A stretch of DNA of 64,000 nucleotides from Taxillus chinensis (Eukaryota; Streptophyta; Magnoliopsida; Santalales; Loranthaceae). Below the pieces are notes generated by a model that saw nothing but the letters and a program-made list of their open reading frames with translations, did no database searches and had not been told where the DNA came from. The DNA is taken from contig CM042090.1 of the NCBI GenBank assembly GCA_023512835.1, positions 11,811,343 through 11,875,342 on the forward strand, in the 5' to 3' direction. Below are positions 47,958-59,400 of the stretch, in pieces. A program made the position numbers and the translations under genes. Numbering within the stretch: position 1 is the stretch's first letter; each line of letters starts with the position of its first letter.

Positions 47958-50249
47958 TCAAGGGGAACCCGTAATGACTTCATCTTCTTCCATATTAATA
48001 TTATTTGAACATTTGACAGATTCATTATTCTCATCAATTTCATCATCTTCCCAACCTACAAAGTTACAATTTACAAATAATAGTTGAATAAAATTTCACT
48101 AGACTTTATATTTAAGAAAAACAACTTTTTAAATATAAAAATATTACCATTATGAGTGAAACCGTAAAGCCAACTACGCGTGCAAATGAGAGCTTGAACA
48201 TTTTTATGGAGTAAACGACTTCTATACTTGTTTAACACACGTCCTCCAATACTAAAAGCTGATTCGAAGCAACGGTAGTTATAGGTATACTTAACAAGTC
48301 AAATGCCATATTAGCTAAGATGGGAAATTTAATACCTGTGATCCTTCCACCATTTCAAGATATCCAAGTCTTTATTAGCAACATAATCAAGCTTTGGCAT
48401 ATCCAAATATTGTTCTAATTGAGACTTGGAACTTGAATCAACATCATCCTCATCTTCTCGCCAAATTCATCCACATCTATTCATACATTTAATGCAAAGA
48501 AAGAATCAATAAACAAAAAAAAACAATACAGCTAAGAAATAAATAATTTAGAGTTTACATACATTTGAAATGGAACCCATAGGAATTGATGACGAGGAAG
48601 CTTCAATTTGTTGTTGATGATGTGAAGATGTAATAATATCCTTCTTAGCATATTCTTCATAAAGCATGAAAAGCTTATTCTTCACCACATTTAACCTTTC
48701 TTGAGCAACATGAGGATGAATTCTTGAATAACAACGCTTCAACATTGTCAATTTTACTCTTGGATCAAGAACCACTACCATTGCAAGTAAAACATTGTAC
48801 TCACTCCAATACTTGTCAAACTTGTTCTTTATCCAAGAAGCCATTACCCTTAACACCTCATCTTGTCCATTCAAATGATCCAAAAGAAGCAACTCAATTT
48901 GCCAAACTTGGCTAAAATATAAGTTGGCGCTTGGATAACTAGAACCGGATATCAACTTTGTCATCTCATAAAATGGCATCAAAAATTGACTTATTTTTTC
49001 TCCTCTTATCCACTCCTCACTTGATGGACAATACTTATAATTGCTATCATTTAAAGCAAACATAGCAAATGCTCATTTGTATTTTAAAGCACTTTGAAGC
49101 ATTAAATAAGTAGAGTTCCATCGAATGGGCATATCTAAGACCAAATATGCAGATGTACCAATTTCACACCTTTGCACACATTCTTCAAAACTTCTCATTC
49201 TAGCCCCTGATCCCTTCGCATATTTGATGCTTTCTCGAATTTTTTCATTACAAGAAGAAATCACTTTCAATCCATCTTAAACAATCAAATTTAAAATATG
49301 AGCACAACATCTAACATGAAAAAATTCACCATCACAAAGTAAACCATCTTGCAGACCGAGCGATCTCTAACATTGGCTTGCATATTATCATTAGAAGAAG
49401 CATTGTCCAAAGTAATAGAAAAAATCTTCTTGCTTATCCCCCAATCATTTATAATTTCCATTACCTTCTTAGCTATTTGAAAACCCGTATGTGGAGGTGG
49501 CATATCACAGAATGCAAGAATCTTACTAGTTAATTTCCAATCTACATCAACAAAATGTGCAGTCAAACAAAGATATCCCTCATTACTACAAGCTGTCCAC
49601 AAGTCACAAGTAAGACATATTCTGCCATGAATTTCAGTCAAGCACTGTTTTAATTTTTTTTTGCTATCATCATAAAGCCTCCAAACATCTGATGCAGCAG
49701 TAATTCGAGAAATACACTTCACTTCAGGGTTTAAGTATTTCCACACCTTTCTAATTCCATCATACTCAACATATGCAAAAGGGAGATCATGCTTGATAAT
49801 AGATATTGCTACTAAATCCCGAAAAATCTTTTGATCTATTTTTTTACTTCTCAATTTTCCCTGTTGATCAATAAAGAGATGAGGAATACTTGGATGTCTC
49901 AAAGCTCTTAGTCCCTTACATTTTCCCATATGACGAGTAAGAGTTGATGTACCATATTTGGTACCACCGGCTACATAAGATTCCCCACATCCTTTACATT
50001 GAGCACGTGGCTTTCCATCATTGCAAATGCCCAAATCCTCAAAATAAACCCATATATCGAAGTTTGCTTATTAGATTTCTTAGCTTGACTTTCACTCATT
50101 TCATTTTCGGTTTGAGGTTCAGATTCATTTGTGCTTTGATCAAGTGATTCAAGTCTACGTTTATCACGAGAAGACTGTTCAATTCCATTACCAACTCCTG
50201 ACTCATCCAAATCAACATCATGCAAGTGCAAACTATGTTCAGACGCCAT
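47958..50249 (-). pseudogene. hAT transposase pseudogene (BED zinc finger, RICESLEEPER-like)
   Basis: The reading starts near 50249 (MASEHSLHLHDVDLDESG). A BED-type finger follows (CKGCGESY...HMGKC, about 49905-49995), then the catalytic core (CLTCDLWTACSNEGYLCLTAHF, about 49540-49625). A DUF4413-like region (48548-49063) comes next, then a dimerisation region (EQYLDMPKLDY...DILKWWK) near 48330-48430, and an acidic tail in a separate last exon ending at 47958. Damage includes a frameshift near 50055, another near 49360, a TAA at 49277-49279, a TGA at 49073-49075, and shifts near 48270 and 48335. It is not functional. Confidence 0.88.
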
Positions 50250-50640
50250 GTTATAGTGTGTAGTGCAGTGTGCAAATCCACTGTCCAATGAGAGTGAGCC
50301 AGTGACAAACATCCAAACATGAAACATACAACCAAGCATGAGAGATCAAACACAATTGATATAATTTCAAAAACAATACCATACTAAAATTAAACAATTA
50401 AACCATACCAAAAACATAAACAAAAATAGTATACCAGTAAACAATTAAACCAATGTACCAAAATCAAAAAACTAAAAACGAAATTAGCAAAAAACTAATT
50501 TAGAGTAGTCTTAGTCTCAAACGAAATTGGAAAAAAACTGTGCTTAAATAGTTAATTAGCAAAAAATAATTTCTGTGTGCTCACGCAGCTCACCTTGCCG
50601 GACTGGGGTCCTGGGGAGCAGTTTGCGGACGGACGGTGAC

Positions 50641-50826
50641 GCGGGGAGCAGCTCGGTGGAGTCGCTGGAGCAGATCGGCGACGAGGAGCAGTTCGCGGAC
50701 GGACGGCGGCGCGGGGAGCAGCTCGGTGGAGTCGCTGGAGCAGATCGGCGACGAGGAGCGGTCGCGGATGGACGGCGGCGCGGGGAGCGGCTCGGTGGAG
50801 TCGCTGGAGCAGATTGGCGACGAGGA
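50641..50826. repeat. GC-rich 69-70-bp tandem repeat, about 2.7 copies
   Basis: Units start GCGGGGAGC at 50641, 50711 and 50780 and contain TCGGTGGAGTCGCTGGAGCA. The array keeps several frames open on both strands, which explains the long but meaningless open frames there. A shorter repeat of GGAAGACGCG words follows at about 50938-51025. Confidence 0.9.
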
Positions 50827-51436
50827 CGATGGCGTGGGGAGCTGTCCGTCGGCGACGAGGACGACGGTCGATGGGTTGCGCGGTTGCGCCTGGCGAGACG
50901 CGGAAGATGCCTCTCGTGTAGTCGGGTGACGCGGCGGAAGAGGGGAAGACGCGGTCGCCTAAGAGGGAAAGACGCGGTCGCGGAAGATGGGAAGACGCGA
51001 TCGCGGAAGGGAAGACGCCTCTCGGTCGGTTGGTCTCGGCCTCTGCTGATCGCTCTAGGGTAGGGTAAGCGGCCGCGGCCGTAGGGTAAATGCAATAATG
51101 CATATGCGACGATAAGTCGATAATGCATTAATGCGTAAAATTAAAATTTAATATGTTAATTAACTTTGGATCCGCGGACCGGTCCGGGTCCGTCAAGTGT
51201 TGGTCCGCACGGATCACGGGCCAAACGGACCAGCCCGTTTAGGCCCGTGATTCAAATGGACCAGGTTTAGAGTGGTCCGGTCCGCTCCGATCCGCCCGGT
51301 CCGTGACCGGTCCGTGGACCAGCGGTCCATTTTACACCCCTACACGGATCTGGCCGCCTCACCCCGCCCCGAATTCATCCGGGGCAGGCTCGGGTCACCC
51401 ACTACCCGGTCCCGACCCATCCCATTGCCATCCCTA

Positions 51437-51591
51437 CTAGTACCGCACGAGAGTTAATGCGTTTTTTAATGAATATGATCGCACTCCCTTTTCGGCCTAC
51501 ACGAACAAATTATATATGTCTTTAATAATTAAAAGAATAAGTTAGAAGCCAAGGGATCGAGATCACTTCCTGGAAGTCCTCGAGCAAACTA
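51437..51591 (+). promoter_or_regulatory. Proximal part of the copy 3 promoter module
   Basis: It contains AATATGATCGCACTCCCTTTTCGG, TTATATATGTCTTTAATAAT and the conserved leader TTAGAAGCCAAGG. Its distal part (GACATTTGAGGTTTGGACAAATCCCATC, near 46949-46976) now lies 4.4 kb away on the other side of the nested hAT elements. Confidence 0.7.
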
Positions 51592-52005
51592 ATGGATCCT
51601 CAGGACGGTAAGAGTGACGACAGAGCAGTACGCCAGCATTTCGTTCTGGTGCACGGCTTCGGCCACGGTGCCTGGTGCTGGTACAAGCTCAAACCGATGC
51701 TCGAGTCCGCCGGCCACCGCGTTACGGCGCTCGACATGGCTGCCTCTGGCATCGACACGAGGACCGTCCGTGATGTGGGTACCTTGTCCGATTACTCCGC
51801 CCCACTGATGGAGTTCATGGCGTTGGTTCCTCCCAACGAAAAAGTGGTCCTCGTTGGGCACAGCCTGGGAGGCATGAATTTGGCCCTGGCCATGGACCGC
51901 TTCCCCGAAAAAATTGCAGTCGCGGTGTTCCTGACGGCGGTGCTACCGGACACTCGTCATCGTCCATCTTACGTGATGGAGGAGGTCCTCGATCACCATT
52001 CAATA

Positions 52006-52071
<66 letters not shown>

Positions 52072-52760
52072 CAGAAATCATATACTTATTGATTAAGCAT
52101 GGACGTACACATTCAGCCAATAACAAGAAGTAGACAAGTATATATATATTAATTGGGGTGCAAATTTGGTTTCATTTTAAATTTGATTCTTCTAAAAGCT
52201 TTTTTTTTTTTTGGTGGTTTGGGAAAACATAGAATCGGAAAGCCATAGAAGAAGGAAACGGGTTCATGGACAGTGAAATTTCCACGACAACGATGTTGTT
52301 TGGTCCCGAGTTCTCGCGCTCCAGGCTCTACCAACTCTGCAGCGAGGAGGTAATAGATTTAGCTCATTTTCATCTCATCTCGCACTCTCGATGATCTGTT
52401 TTGAGTTTATAGATTTTTAAGTCGATAATCGAAATGGGGGGCGTTACGTTGGTTTTGTGATGTGGCACGTAGAACTACACGCTTGGGATGATGTTGATGC
52501 GGCCGGGATCGACGTCGTTCATAGAAGATCTGTCCAAGGCGGAGAACTTTTCAGAAGAAGGCTTCGGGTGGGTGAAGAAGGCATTCATTGTGTGCGTTGA
52601 GGACAAGGTGATGAGCCGGGAAACTCAGCGGTGGATGATAGAGAACAATGGGGGAGTGGGAGAGGTGATGGAGCTACCCAATGCGGATCACATGGCCATG
52701 CTATCCACACCCCACCAACTCTGCAACTCTCTCCTGCAAATTGCTTCTAAGTACCATTAA
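51592..52760 (+). CDS. Methylesterase-like alpha/beta hydrolase, copy 3 (three exons, 265 aa)
   Basis: The exons are 51592-51984, 52233-52349 and 52473-52760. All joins are phase 0, with GT-AG introns at the same places as copy 1. The triad is complete: Ser91 in GHSLGG, Asp214 in CVEDK and His243 in NADHMAML. The lid segment (MLFGPEFSRSRLYQLCS) resembles that of SABP2-type methylesterases. Exon 3 begins AAC where copies 1 and 2 have GAC, giving Asn in place of Asp. Intron 1 contains a TA microsatellite. The likely role is hydrolysis of a methylated hormone or a related small ester in the cytosol; methyl salicylate is one candidate, unproven. The distal promoter has been moved away by the nested hAT insertion, so expression may differ from copy 1. 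Confidence 0.9.
52012..52058. repeat. (TA)n microsatellite in copy 3 intron 1
   Basis: About 22 TA units. Copies 1 and 2 have shorter TA/TG tracts at the same site. Confidence 0.95.
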
Positions 52761-53689
52761 TTACTGCATTTTAACTCCCCGTCGTCCGTCCGAGTCACCT
52801 GCAGCTTTCTAGCTTGTTTCAACTCTCTTCTTTTGCGTTGCGGTCACCACTTTCACAACAATGCCTGCCATGGAATAATAAGAAAGCTTTTTTATTTTTT
52901 GTATTGAGATTAATGGTCACTTTGGCATTGTTGTTGGAATGATTAAGCAGAATCATTTAAATGTGTTTGTTAAATTTAAAAAAAAAAAAAACTGTTTATA
53001 ATTTTTATTCTTTTTCATAATTAAGTTGTTACTTTTAAAAGTTATTTTTAGGAAGTGGTTGGGCGATTGAGCGGTAGGAATGGAGGCTTGGGCGACGGGG
53101 ATGTGGGCTCTGTGGGTAAGGTTAAAAAATTATAATAGTAAATAGAATATTTATAACTTTTTTAATCTCTTATTTTTAATTTATTAAATATTTAATATTT
53201 ATTTTTAACTTATATAATACTTTTAAAATTATATTTTATTAAACTCTGATATTCTTATTTTTATAATAAATAAAAATATATAATATGCATTTACGTTATA
53301 TTAGCTTCTCTTGAAAGTGTCCATTAATTATAAGCATCTTGCCATTGCATATTAAGCGTTAGCGGGCAGGCGGTAGGTTCCAGTGAAAATCAATCAATAT
53401 TATTTTTTTAAATATAATTATTTTTAAATTTATTTATTAATAATATATATTTATTTGGGATCATAGTTTTTAAAATAATTTTATTTTTAAAACAAATTCA
53501 ATACAATAAAACATAGATAAGCTTTGCAATGATACAAATCTCATACTGGAAGGAACTGATTTGCATCCTTTAATAGCTCCCTAGCTCATGTAAATTTTCA
53601 CCATCATCAAAGTTTTGTACATTAATTTGTACATTAAGGTTTTAAATCCATTCATACACTCAATAACCAAAGGGACGGAGTGGCTGTAG
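52761..53689. other. 3' flank of copy 3 and AT-rich spacer
   Basis: The first 100 bp align with the 3' flanks of copies 1 and 2. No gene was recognised beyond. Confidence 0.5.
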
Positions 53690-54245
53690 TGGGAGCCATT
53701 TCGTTCGGTTCCTCAAATCCTTTCATCGTGATGGTGGCAGACATCAGCTCTAAAGATTTAATATATAAGTCTTTTTTTATATATTTTTAAAAAATAAAAA
53801 ATAAAAAATTATTCCTACTATGTTATATTTATTTATTTTTATGAAATTTATATTACAGTGTCTTATCGATGCATAAGTACTACTCATTAAAATTATTAAA
53901 TTATATAAAAAAAATTCGTTTTTATTATAATAATTATTTTAAATTTTTTATTAAATTATTATTAAATAAAAAATAATTTAAAAAAAATTATATTTATATA
54001 TAAAAATAAAAATAATTTAAATATGTAAATTAAATAAAAATAATTGAGAAGCTAAATAATATGTAACTCTCACAAAGGATGGAGGATGTCACAACTTACG
54101 AAGATCTCTGACCTGCTGCAAAACAGATGTCATCAATCGCTCCACGAAAATGAGAAAGAGCCACAGTTTTGGTGGTGGCACATGTTCATTCCAGGAAAGT
54201 GATTGATGGAGTCGGCCCACACCGGTGGCTGTCTTTGTGGACTAG
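53690..54245. repeat. Paralogous downstream block B
   Basis: Counterpart of 45401-46065, shared in the same order from GAGCCATTTCGTTCGGT to GGTGGCTGTCTTTGTGGACTAG. It lies about 0.93 kb behind copy 3, whereas block A is fused directly to the 5' stub, which is consistent with a deletion at the stub locus. Confidence 0.75.
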
Positions 54246-56320
54246 GATGCAATTGTTTGTTTGCTAATGGACTGTGTCTGCCAATGAACAGAAGACGAAA
54301 CATTATTGATCAAGGAGGCGGAAGAAGTGGCACAGGGATGTCTATCCCAACCCGACACGTAACCTAGGCAGATTTCATCCGACATCAATCGCTCCAGAAA
54401 GACAACATGACGGGGAATTTGTCTTGACCGGATATTTTTATTTTTAAATTTTTTTAAATTTAAATTTAAAATACTCATTTCAATTCATTTACACCCATTT
54501 CAATTCAGGTCACTCACCCATTTCGAGTCTTTACTAGGAGTGTTCATGGTTGGTTTGAATGGATTACATAATAGTCTACTAAATTAAATTTTTAATTTTT
54601 GATGGAGTTGATAGAATTATTAAATTCATTTAAATTCATTTATTCGAATTTTAGTGGATTGATTTATCGGATTAAATTAAATTAATAATTTTTTTCTTTA
54701 CTTTTAATATCACTAGTTTTTCACCTTAATTTTATAATATTAACGCAAATTAATATACAAAATTTCATACTATCAAACTAAATCAAATAAATTATTATTA
54801 TTAAAAATATTTTTATATTAAATTTATAAATTCTATCGATGAGCTTTCACTTTTAATTCATAAATATTTATCTTTTCTGTTATGAGAAAATTTATCGTTT
54901 AAAAGTATTTATCGGTCAATTTAAATAAATTATATTATTTATATATTTGATTTTCAGTCAAATTAATAAGTTATTCAGTCTGTTCAAATAAAAATTAATT
55001 AATTTGATTTTTAATTTATTTGATTTTTATCTATTTGATTATCAAATTAAATGGGATTAATTATTTTCTGCTCAGCCCTACTCCCTTCATTCCCATTGCA
55101 ATCCAAGGATAACCACTGTCACGGTAATGAAATTTTCCTGAATCTCCATGGATTAGTTTGGACTAATCTTGATTTGTCTTATTTGCGCCTCAAGTTGTCC
55201 GCGCGCACTAGCTGAGAAGAAAAAAAACACATATATTTATATATTTGCTAATAGTGTGACCGCAAATATATATGAGTAATGTTTTAGACTCCTAAATGAA
55301 GACTATATTATAGGTTTTTTAAATTTTTATCAAAATGATATTATTTTAATTAAAAATTTATTAATTTTCCAATATATATTTATATATATATATGCTGATG
55401 GGTCTGTGCTGGCATCTGTGAACAAAAGCAAAATATTATTGGTCAAAGGAGGAGAAAGAATTGCTATAAAAGGCACTAGTAATAGGTTTTTTTTTTTAGT
55501 TTTTTTTTACTATTTAGATAAAAAATAAAAAATCATAAAACTATTCTCATAGTAGAACTTTTAATTTTAATTTTATCTATAAAATTTGTCCAGTATTTTT
55601 TAATATATTAAAAAATAATATTAACTCTCTGTAATTATTAAATTATATAAAAAAAATTACTTTCTTTTTTATCACAACTTTTTTTTGTTTTATATTAAAT
55701 TATAATAAATTATTATTAAATAAAAAAATAATATATATAATATTATTTTAATAATAGAGAGAGTGATTAAGATAATTTATTGTAGTGATTGTTTATATAA
55801 AAAAGTAAAATATAATTTAAAATTTAAAATTTAATAATAACGTTAGTGCTCTGATGATGTAAAATTCAAATGTCTCACCATTATCTTATTTTATTCTTTA
55901 CAATCATTACATAAATTATTGTCTGGACCCAAAACAAGGTCTATCAGTAATCCTCGATAATATTTTTTTTTACACAAATTGAGGATAGTTACAACTCTAA
56001 CACCATGATCAAGCTTACGAGGACAACTAGGATTTGCTTAATTCTATTCTATCGAATGCAAGGGAGATTGGCCTGTTCGCTTAACAACCTCTTTCACAAC
56101 TTGTGGTGGGAAAAAAATTCTAGTCGCCTCTGGTGGGAAGGACACGGAAGCGGACCACACCAAAATTGTGGTAATAATTAATATAACAAAATAAATAAGA
56201 ACTAACAAACATGAATTTTGATTAAAATTCTGAGTAGAAATATTTTGATTAATTAAATTTTTTGTATTAAATTTTAAATTAACATTATAGGGTGTATATA
56301 TAAATAATTACATTTAATTT
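54246..56320. other. AT-rich intergenic DNA
   Basis: Apart from the possible hAT MITE at 54535-55080, nothing was recognised. The minus-strand open frame at 54242-54478 overlaps block B and has no known homology. Confidence 0.5.
54535..55080. mobile_element. Possible hAT-type MITE
   Basis: The left end TAGGAGTGTTCATGG and the inverted right end TAGGGCTGAGCAG are alike in 8 of the first 12 positions and resemble common plant hAT MITE ends. The flanking octamers do not match clearly, so the call is tentative. Confidence 0.4.
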
Positions 56321-56325
56321 TTAAA

Positions 56326-56450
56326 AGTCATTTCAGTCTAGTCTAGGGGTAAGTGCGCTGGTGCGAGTTTGATAGGGCCACGGGTTTGAGTATTGGATGC
56401 GGTATGACTTTTTTCCCAAACAAATTCTGCTTTTCACGCCCGCACAAAAA
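56326..56450 (+). mobile_element. Possible tRNA-derived SINE
   Basis: TAGTCTAGGGGTAAGTGCGC resembles a pol III A box, and GGGTTTGAGTATTGG, about 35 bp on, resembles a B box. A short T-rich and A-rich tail follows. Target duplications were not resolved. Confidence 0.45.
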
Positions 56451-56459
56451 AGAAATAAT

Positions 56460-59400
56460 AAAGTGTCAAATAATAAGCAAATTAATTTCTTATTTTATTT
56501 TTTTTAACGTTACATTAGCGGACTGACGGATTTCGTAATGACACATTAGTAGACTAGTGGATTATGAGATTATCTTTAATGACAGTGAACTTCTAGAATT
56601 AAAATGAAAATTTAATGAGTCAAACGAAAGGAAAAAAATCTAGTGACAAACGAGGAATCACCGTTAAAATATATGGGCCACCACGCATTTTGAGAAAGAG
56701 AGATAAAATATAAAAAAACAATTTGGGTATTTTGTAAGGTTTGATTTTATATGGCAATAATACATATTTTATTGTAGGTATGTTTAGTTTAAGGATAAAC
56801 AATGCTTGGGATTGAACTAATAGTCCTTTAATTTAGTATACGTTTGGTTTGTCCAAATATAGGGGTATCAAAATAAGGGTTGAATATAATTAATGTTATG
56901 TTATGATAAAGGACATTAAAATAAATTTTGATAAGTAGAGGTGAATAGATCACACTCTAAAAACTCTTGCTAAAGTAATAGTAAAAATACTTTATTTGCA
57001 ATAAATAAAAAACAATTAGGAAAGACAGATAAAGTAATTTGTGTAAATAGCTTTTCAACCTAGAATATAAATTACAAGAAGAATGAGTTATGTTGAATTA
57101 TAACGTGATAATGATGATCAACAAAACGAAAAGAACAAAACAGTAATTGATAAATCTTAACAATTTTTATTTTTGCTCCTCTCTAAATAGTAGAAAAATT
57201 ATGTGCATGTGTATATATCATAAAATCACTATTGTTTACATAAAGATATAACCTCTAAGAATTTTAAAACTATTGCTCTCCACAATTGTAATCTCTTTCA
57301 TCTTGAAAAATTGGAAAAGAATTTGTCTTCTTTCTTCTTGAAATAATATGGATGATATAAACATGTCTCTTTTCTTTTTCCTTCATGTCGATTTAATAAT
57401 AAAAAAGTTTACTTATAAGTCAACTCTTGCGATCATGAGCTTATCTATTAGTATTCTTTATCAAATCATATCAATGAAATACCTTTCAAATCTAGTAATT
57501 GCTATCAAAATGAAATGACAACGCATATGAACGAAATGATAGTATATCGAATCAAAATAATAAGATGTATAAGATTAGAACGATAAAGTTTATTCGATAG
57601 GAATTACATATAAGAACAAATCTTTAGCACTTAATGACTTTTGTTTATTAAACTAAATCTTTGATCATACAACCTTTTCCTATTTGGTTGAAACTATCAG
57701 GTTTTTAAGTACCAAATTATCTTCGATGAACATTATGGAAAGATTGCACCTTGATTTGAATTTAGCCTTCACACATGAAAGTGAGACAATAACAATCTTT
57801 ATTTATCTTTAGTAAGACAAAAAAAAACTCTTCCATCAAATATAGCTATCATCTAATAATCTTCAATGATATCTAATGCATTTAACTTTAGAATCAAGAG
57901 AGAATATAGTAGCAAGATCATCTAGAAGCTTTCTACTAGATAATTTCTTGAAGAGCACCTAGAAAATCAAATGATAACTACCCTCAAACATCAATAAACT
58001 ACTTGTTAAGTAGATACTCGAAATTGGATTCTTAAACTAGTTAAACTAGTTTTGTAAAGACATGTATATTTTGGATAGTATTGAGAATTAGTCATTCTAT
58101 GAAGATGTCATTATCTAAAAGATAATGTGACCATCGATGTAAGTATTTTGACAGTAATTAGATTCAATTCTAGCTCGGGATCCTGAGTGGCCCAATTATT
58201 GATTATTGAAAATCTTTTGGTTGACCTTCCAATTCGACTAAAACCATTGATTCTAATTTTAGTCCTACCCCTTCTTTGTGACTCCTGAACAGTAAGAAGC
58301 ATCTCAGTAGTAGCTGGAAGTTGAATATTCATAGCATTATGGCTTTGTAAGTAATATGATTCTAATATCTAACTTGCCCATCTATTTGTCCGATTCACAT
58401 CAATGGAAGGATATTCGATGGGACAAGTACTCTATTCTTTTTCCTCCCCTCAATAATAAGATCAAAATTTATTTAAAAACAAAAAAAAAACAAAACTATC
58501 CTTGCAAGAATCCAATTTCTTCTTCTTTATTCATTTATATGGAATGGAAATATACTACATATAATCACATTTGTGACATTAACAGCGATGGCCTTGAAAT
58601 TTGAATGGCCCTAATCAAAATTCAAAAATAAAGCCAATGTATGGGGAAAGATTTTTTCCTATTGAAATTACTCTTTGTTTAGTGTTTCTCTTAAATTAAA
58701 TAAAAAAAGAGGTATAGGCCACTTCAAACTTTACTAAAGCAGCAGGAAAGTCAACCCATATGTGTTCTAGTCTATGGCCTAAATAACATATTAACAGACA
58801 TCAAAATTCACAATTGATATTTATTAATAAATAGAATATGTTCTTACTCATGTGTCAATAGGTAAACACATTTTAACCAACACAAGTAATACACAAACAT
58901 GAAGAGATTACATATATTTCCAAAAGGAAAGGAATAATGTAATATTAAGTGCTACTTACTTATATATATATATATATAAATGATTTCTAATTTAATGTGC
59001 CTGCTTAAGATAATATTGTATTTTTCTGCAATATATTGTAGTGGGTATGACTTGGTCATTATATTTATATGATATGGGCAAGCCATATATATCAATATCG
59101 ATTTTATCTTCTTATTTGTTCGTTGTTTAGTGTCTATAACTATATTTGCTATCAGAACTCCTCATAGTAGAATTAAATTTAATTAATGTTCTTCACATGT
59201 TGATGAATAGAAACTCACTTTAAAAAAAAATTAATAAAAGATTAATGAATATGATATATTTAAAATAACAGTTAAACACACGCAGCATACTGCGACAGTC
59301 CGCAGTTGCCAAGCGTTGATCGATCAATGCGCAAAGCTGCAGCAGGAGTGAAGAGGGGTTGATAGTCGAGGGCTTTGCCGGCTTTCTGACTTGCCAGAGG

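Larger units (their letters stand above)
47087..51342 (-). mobile_element. Inner hAT element with a decayed transposase (4,256 bp)
   Basis: The ends are TAGGGGTGTAAAA and, inverted, TAGGGGTGTAAAA. Flanking octamers are CACGGATA (47079-47086) and CACGGATC (51343-51350). Subterminal regions carry tandem GGTCC/GGACC pentamers and hairpins around TAAACGGGC/GCCCGTTTA. A 164-bp direct duplication lies at about 47342-47670. The interior encodes a BED-finger hAT transposase on the minus strand, now broken. A GC-rich tandem array lies at 50641-50826. Confidence 0.92.
46999..51436. mobile_element. Outer hAT element, host of a second hAT insertion
   Basis: The left end CAGGGATGGCAAT and the inverted right end TAGGGATGGCAAT pair almost perfectly. 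Flanking octamers are CTAGTACT (46991-46998) and CTAGTACC (51437-51444). Its own sequence is only about 180 bp (88 bp left, 94 bp right), so it is a small hAT MITE split by a 4.3-kb element. It sits inside the promoter module of methylesterase copy 3. Confidence 0.88.

Noticed and set aside
50552..51128. Open frames of 160-190 codons on both strands
   Set aside because: They come from the GC-rich tandem repeats of the hAT element; the translations are low-complexity Arg/Pro/Ser-rich and frame-independent.
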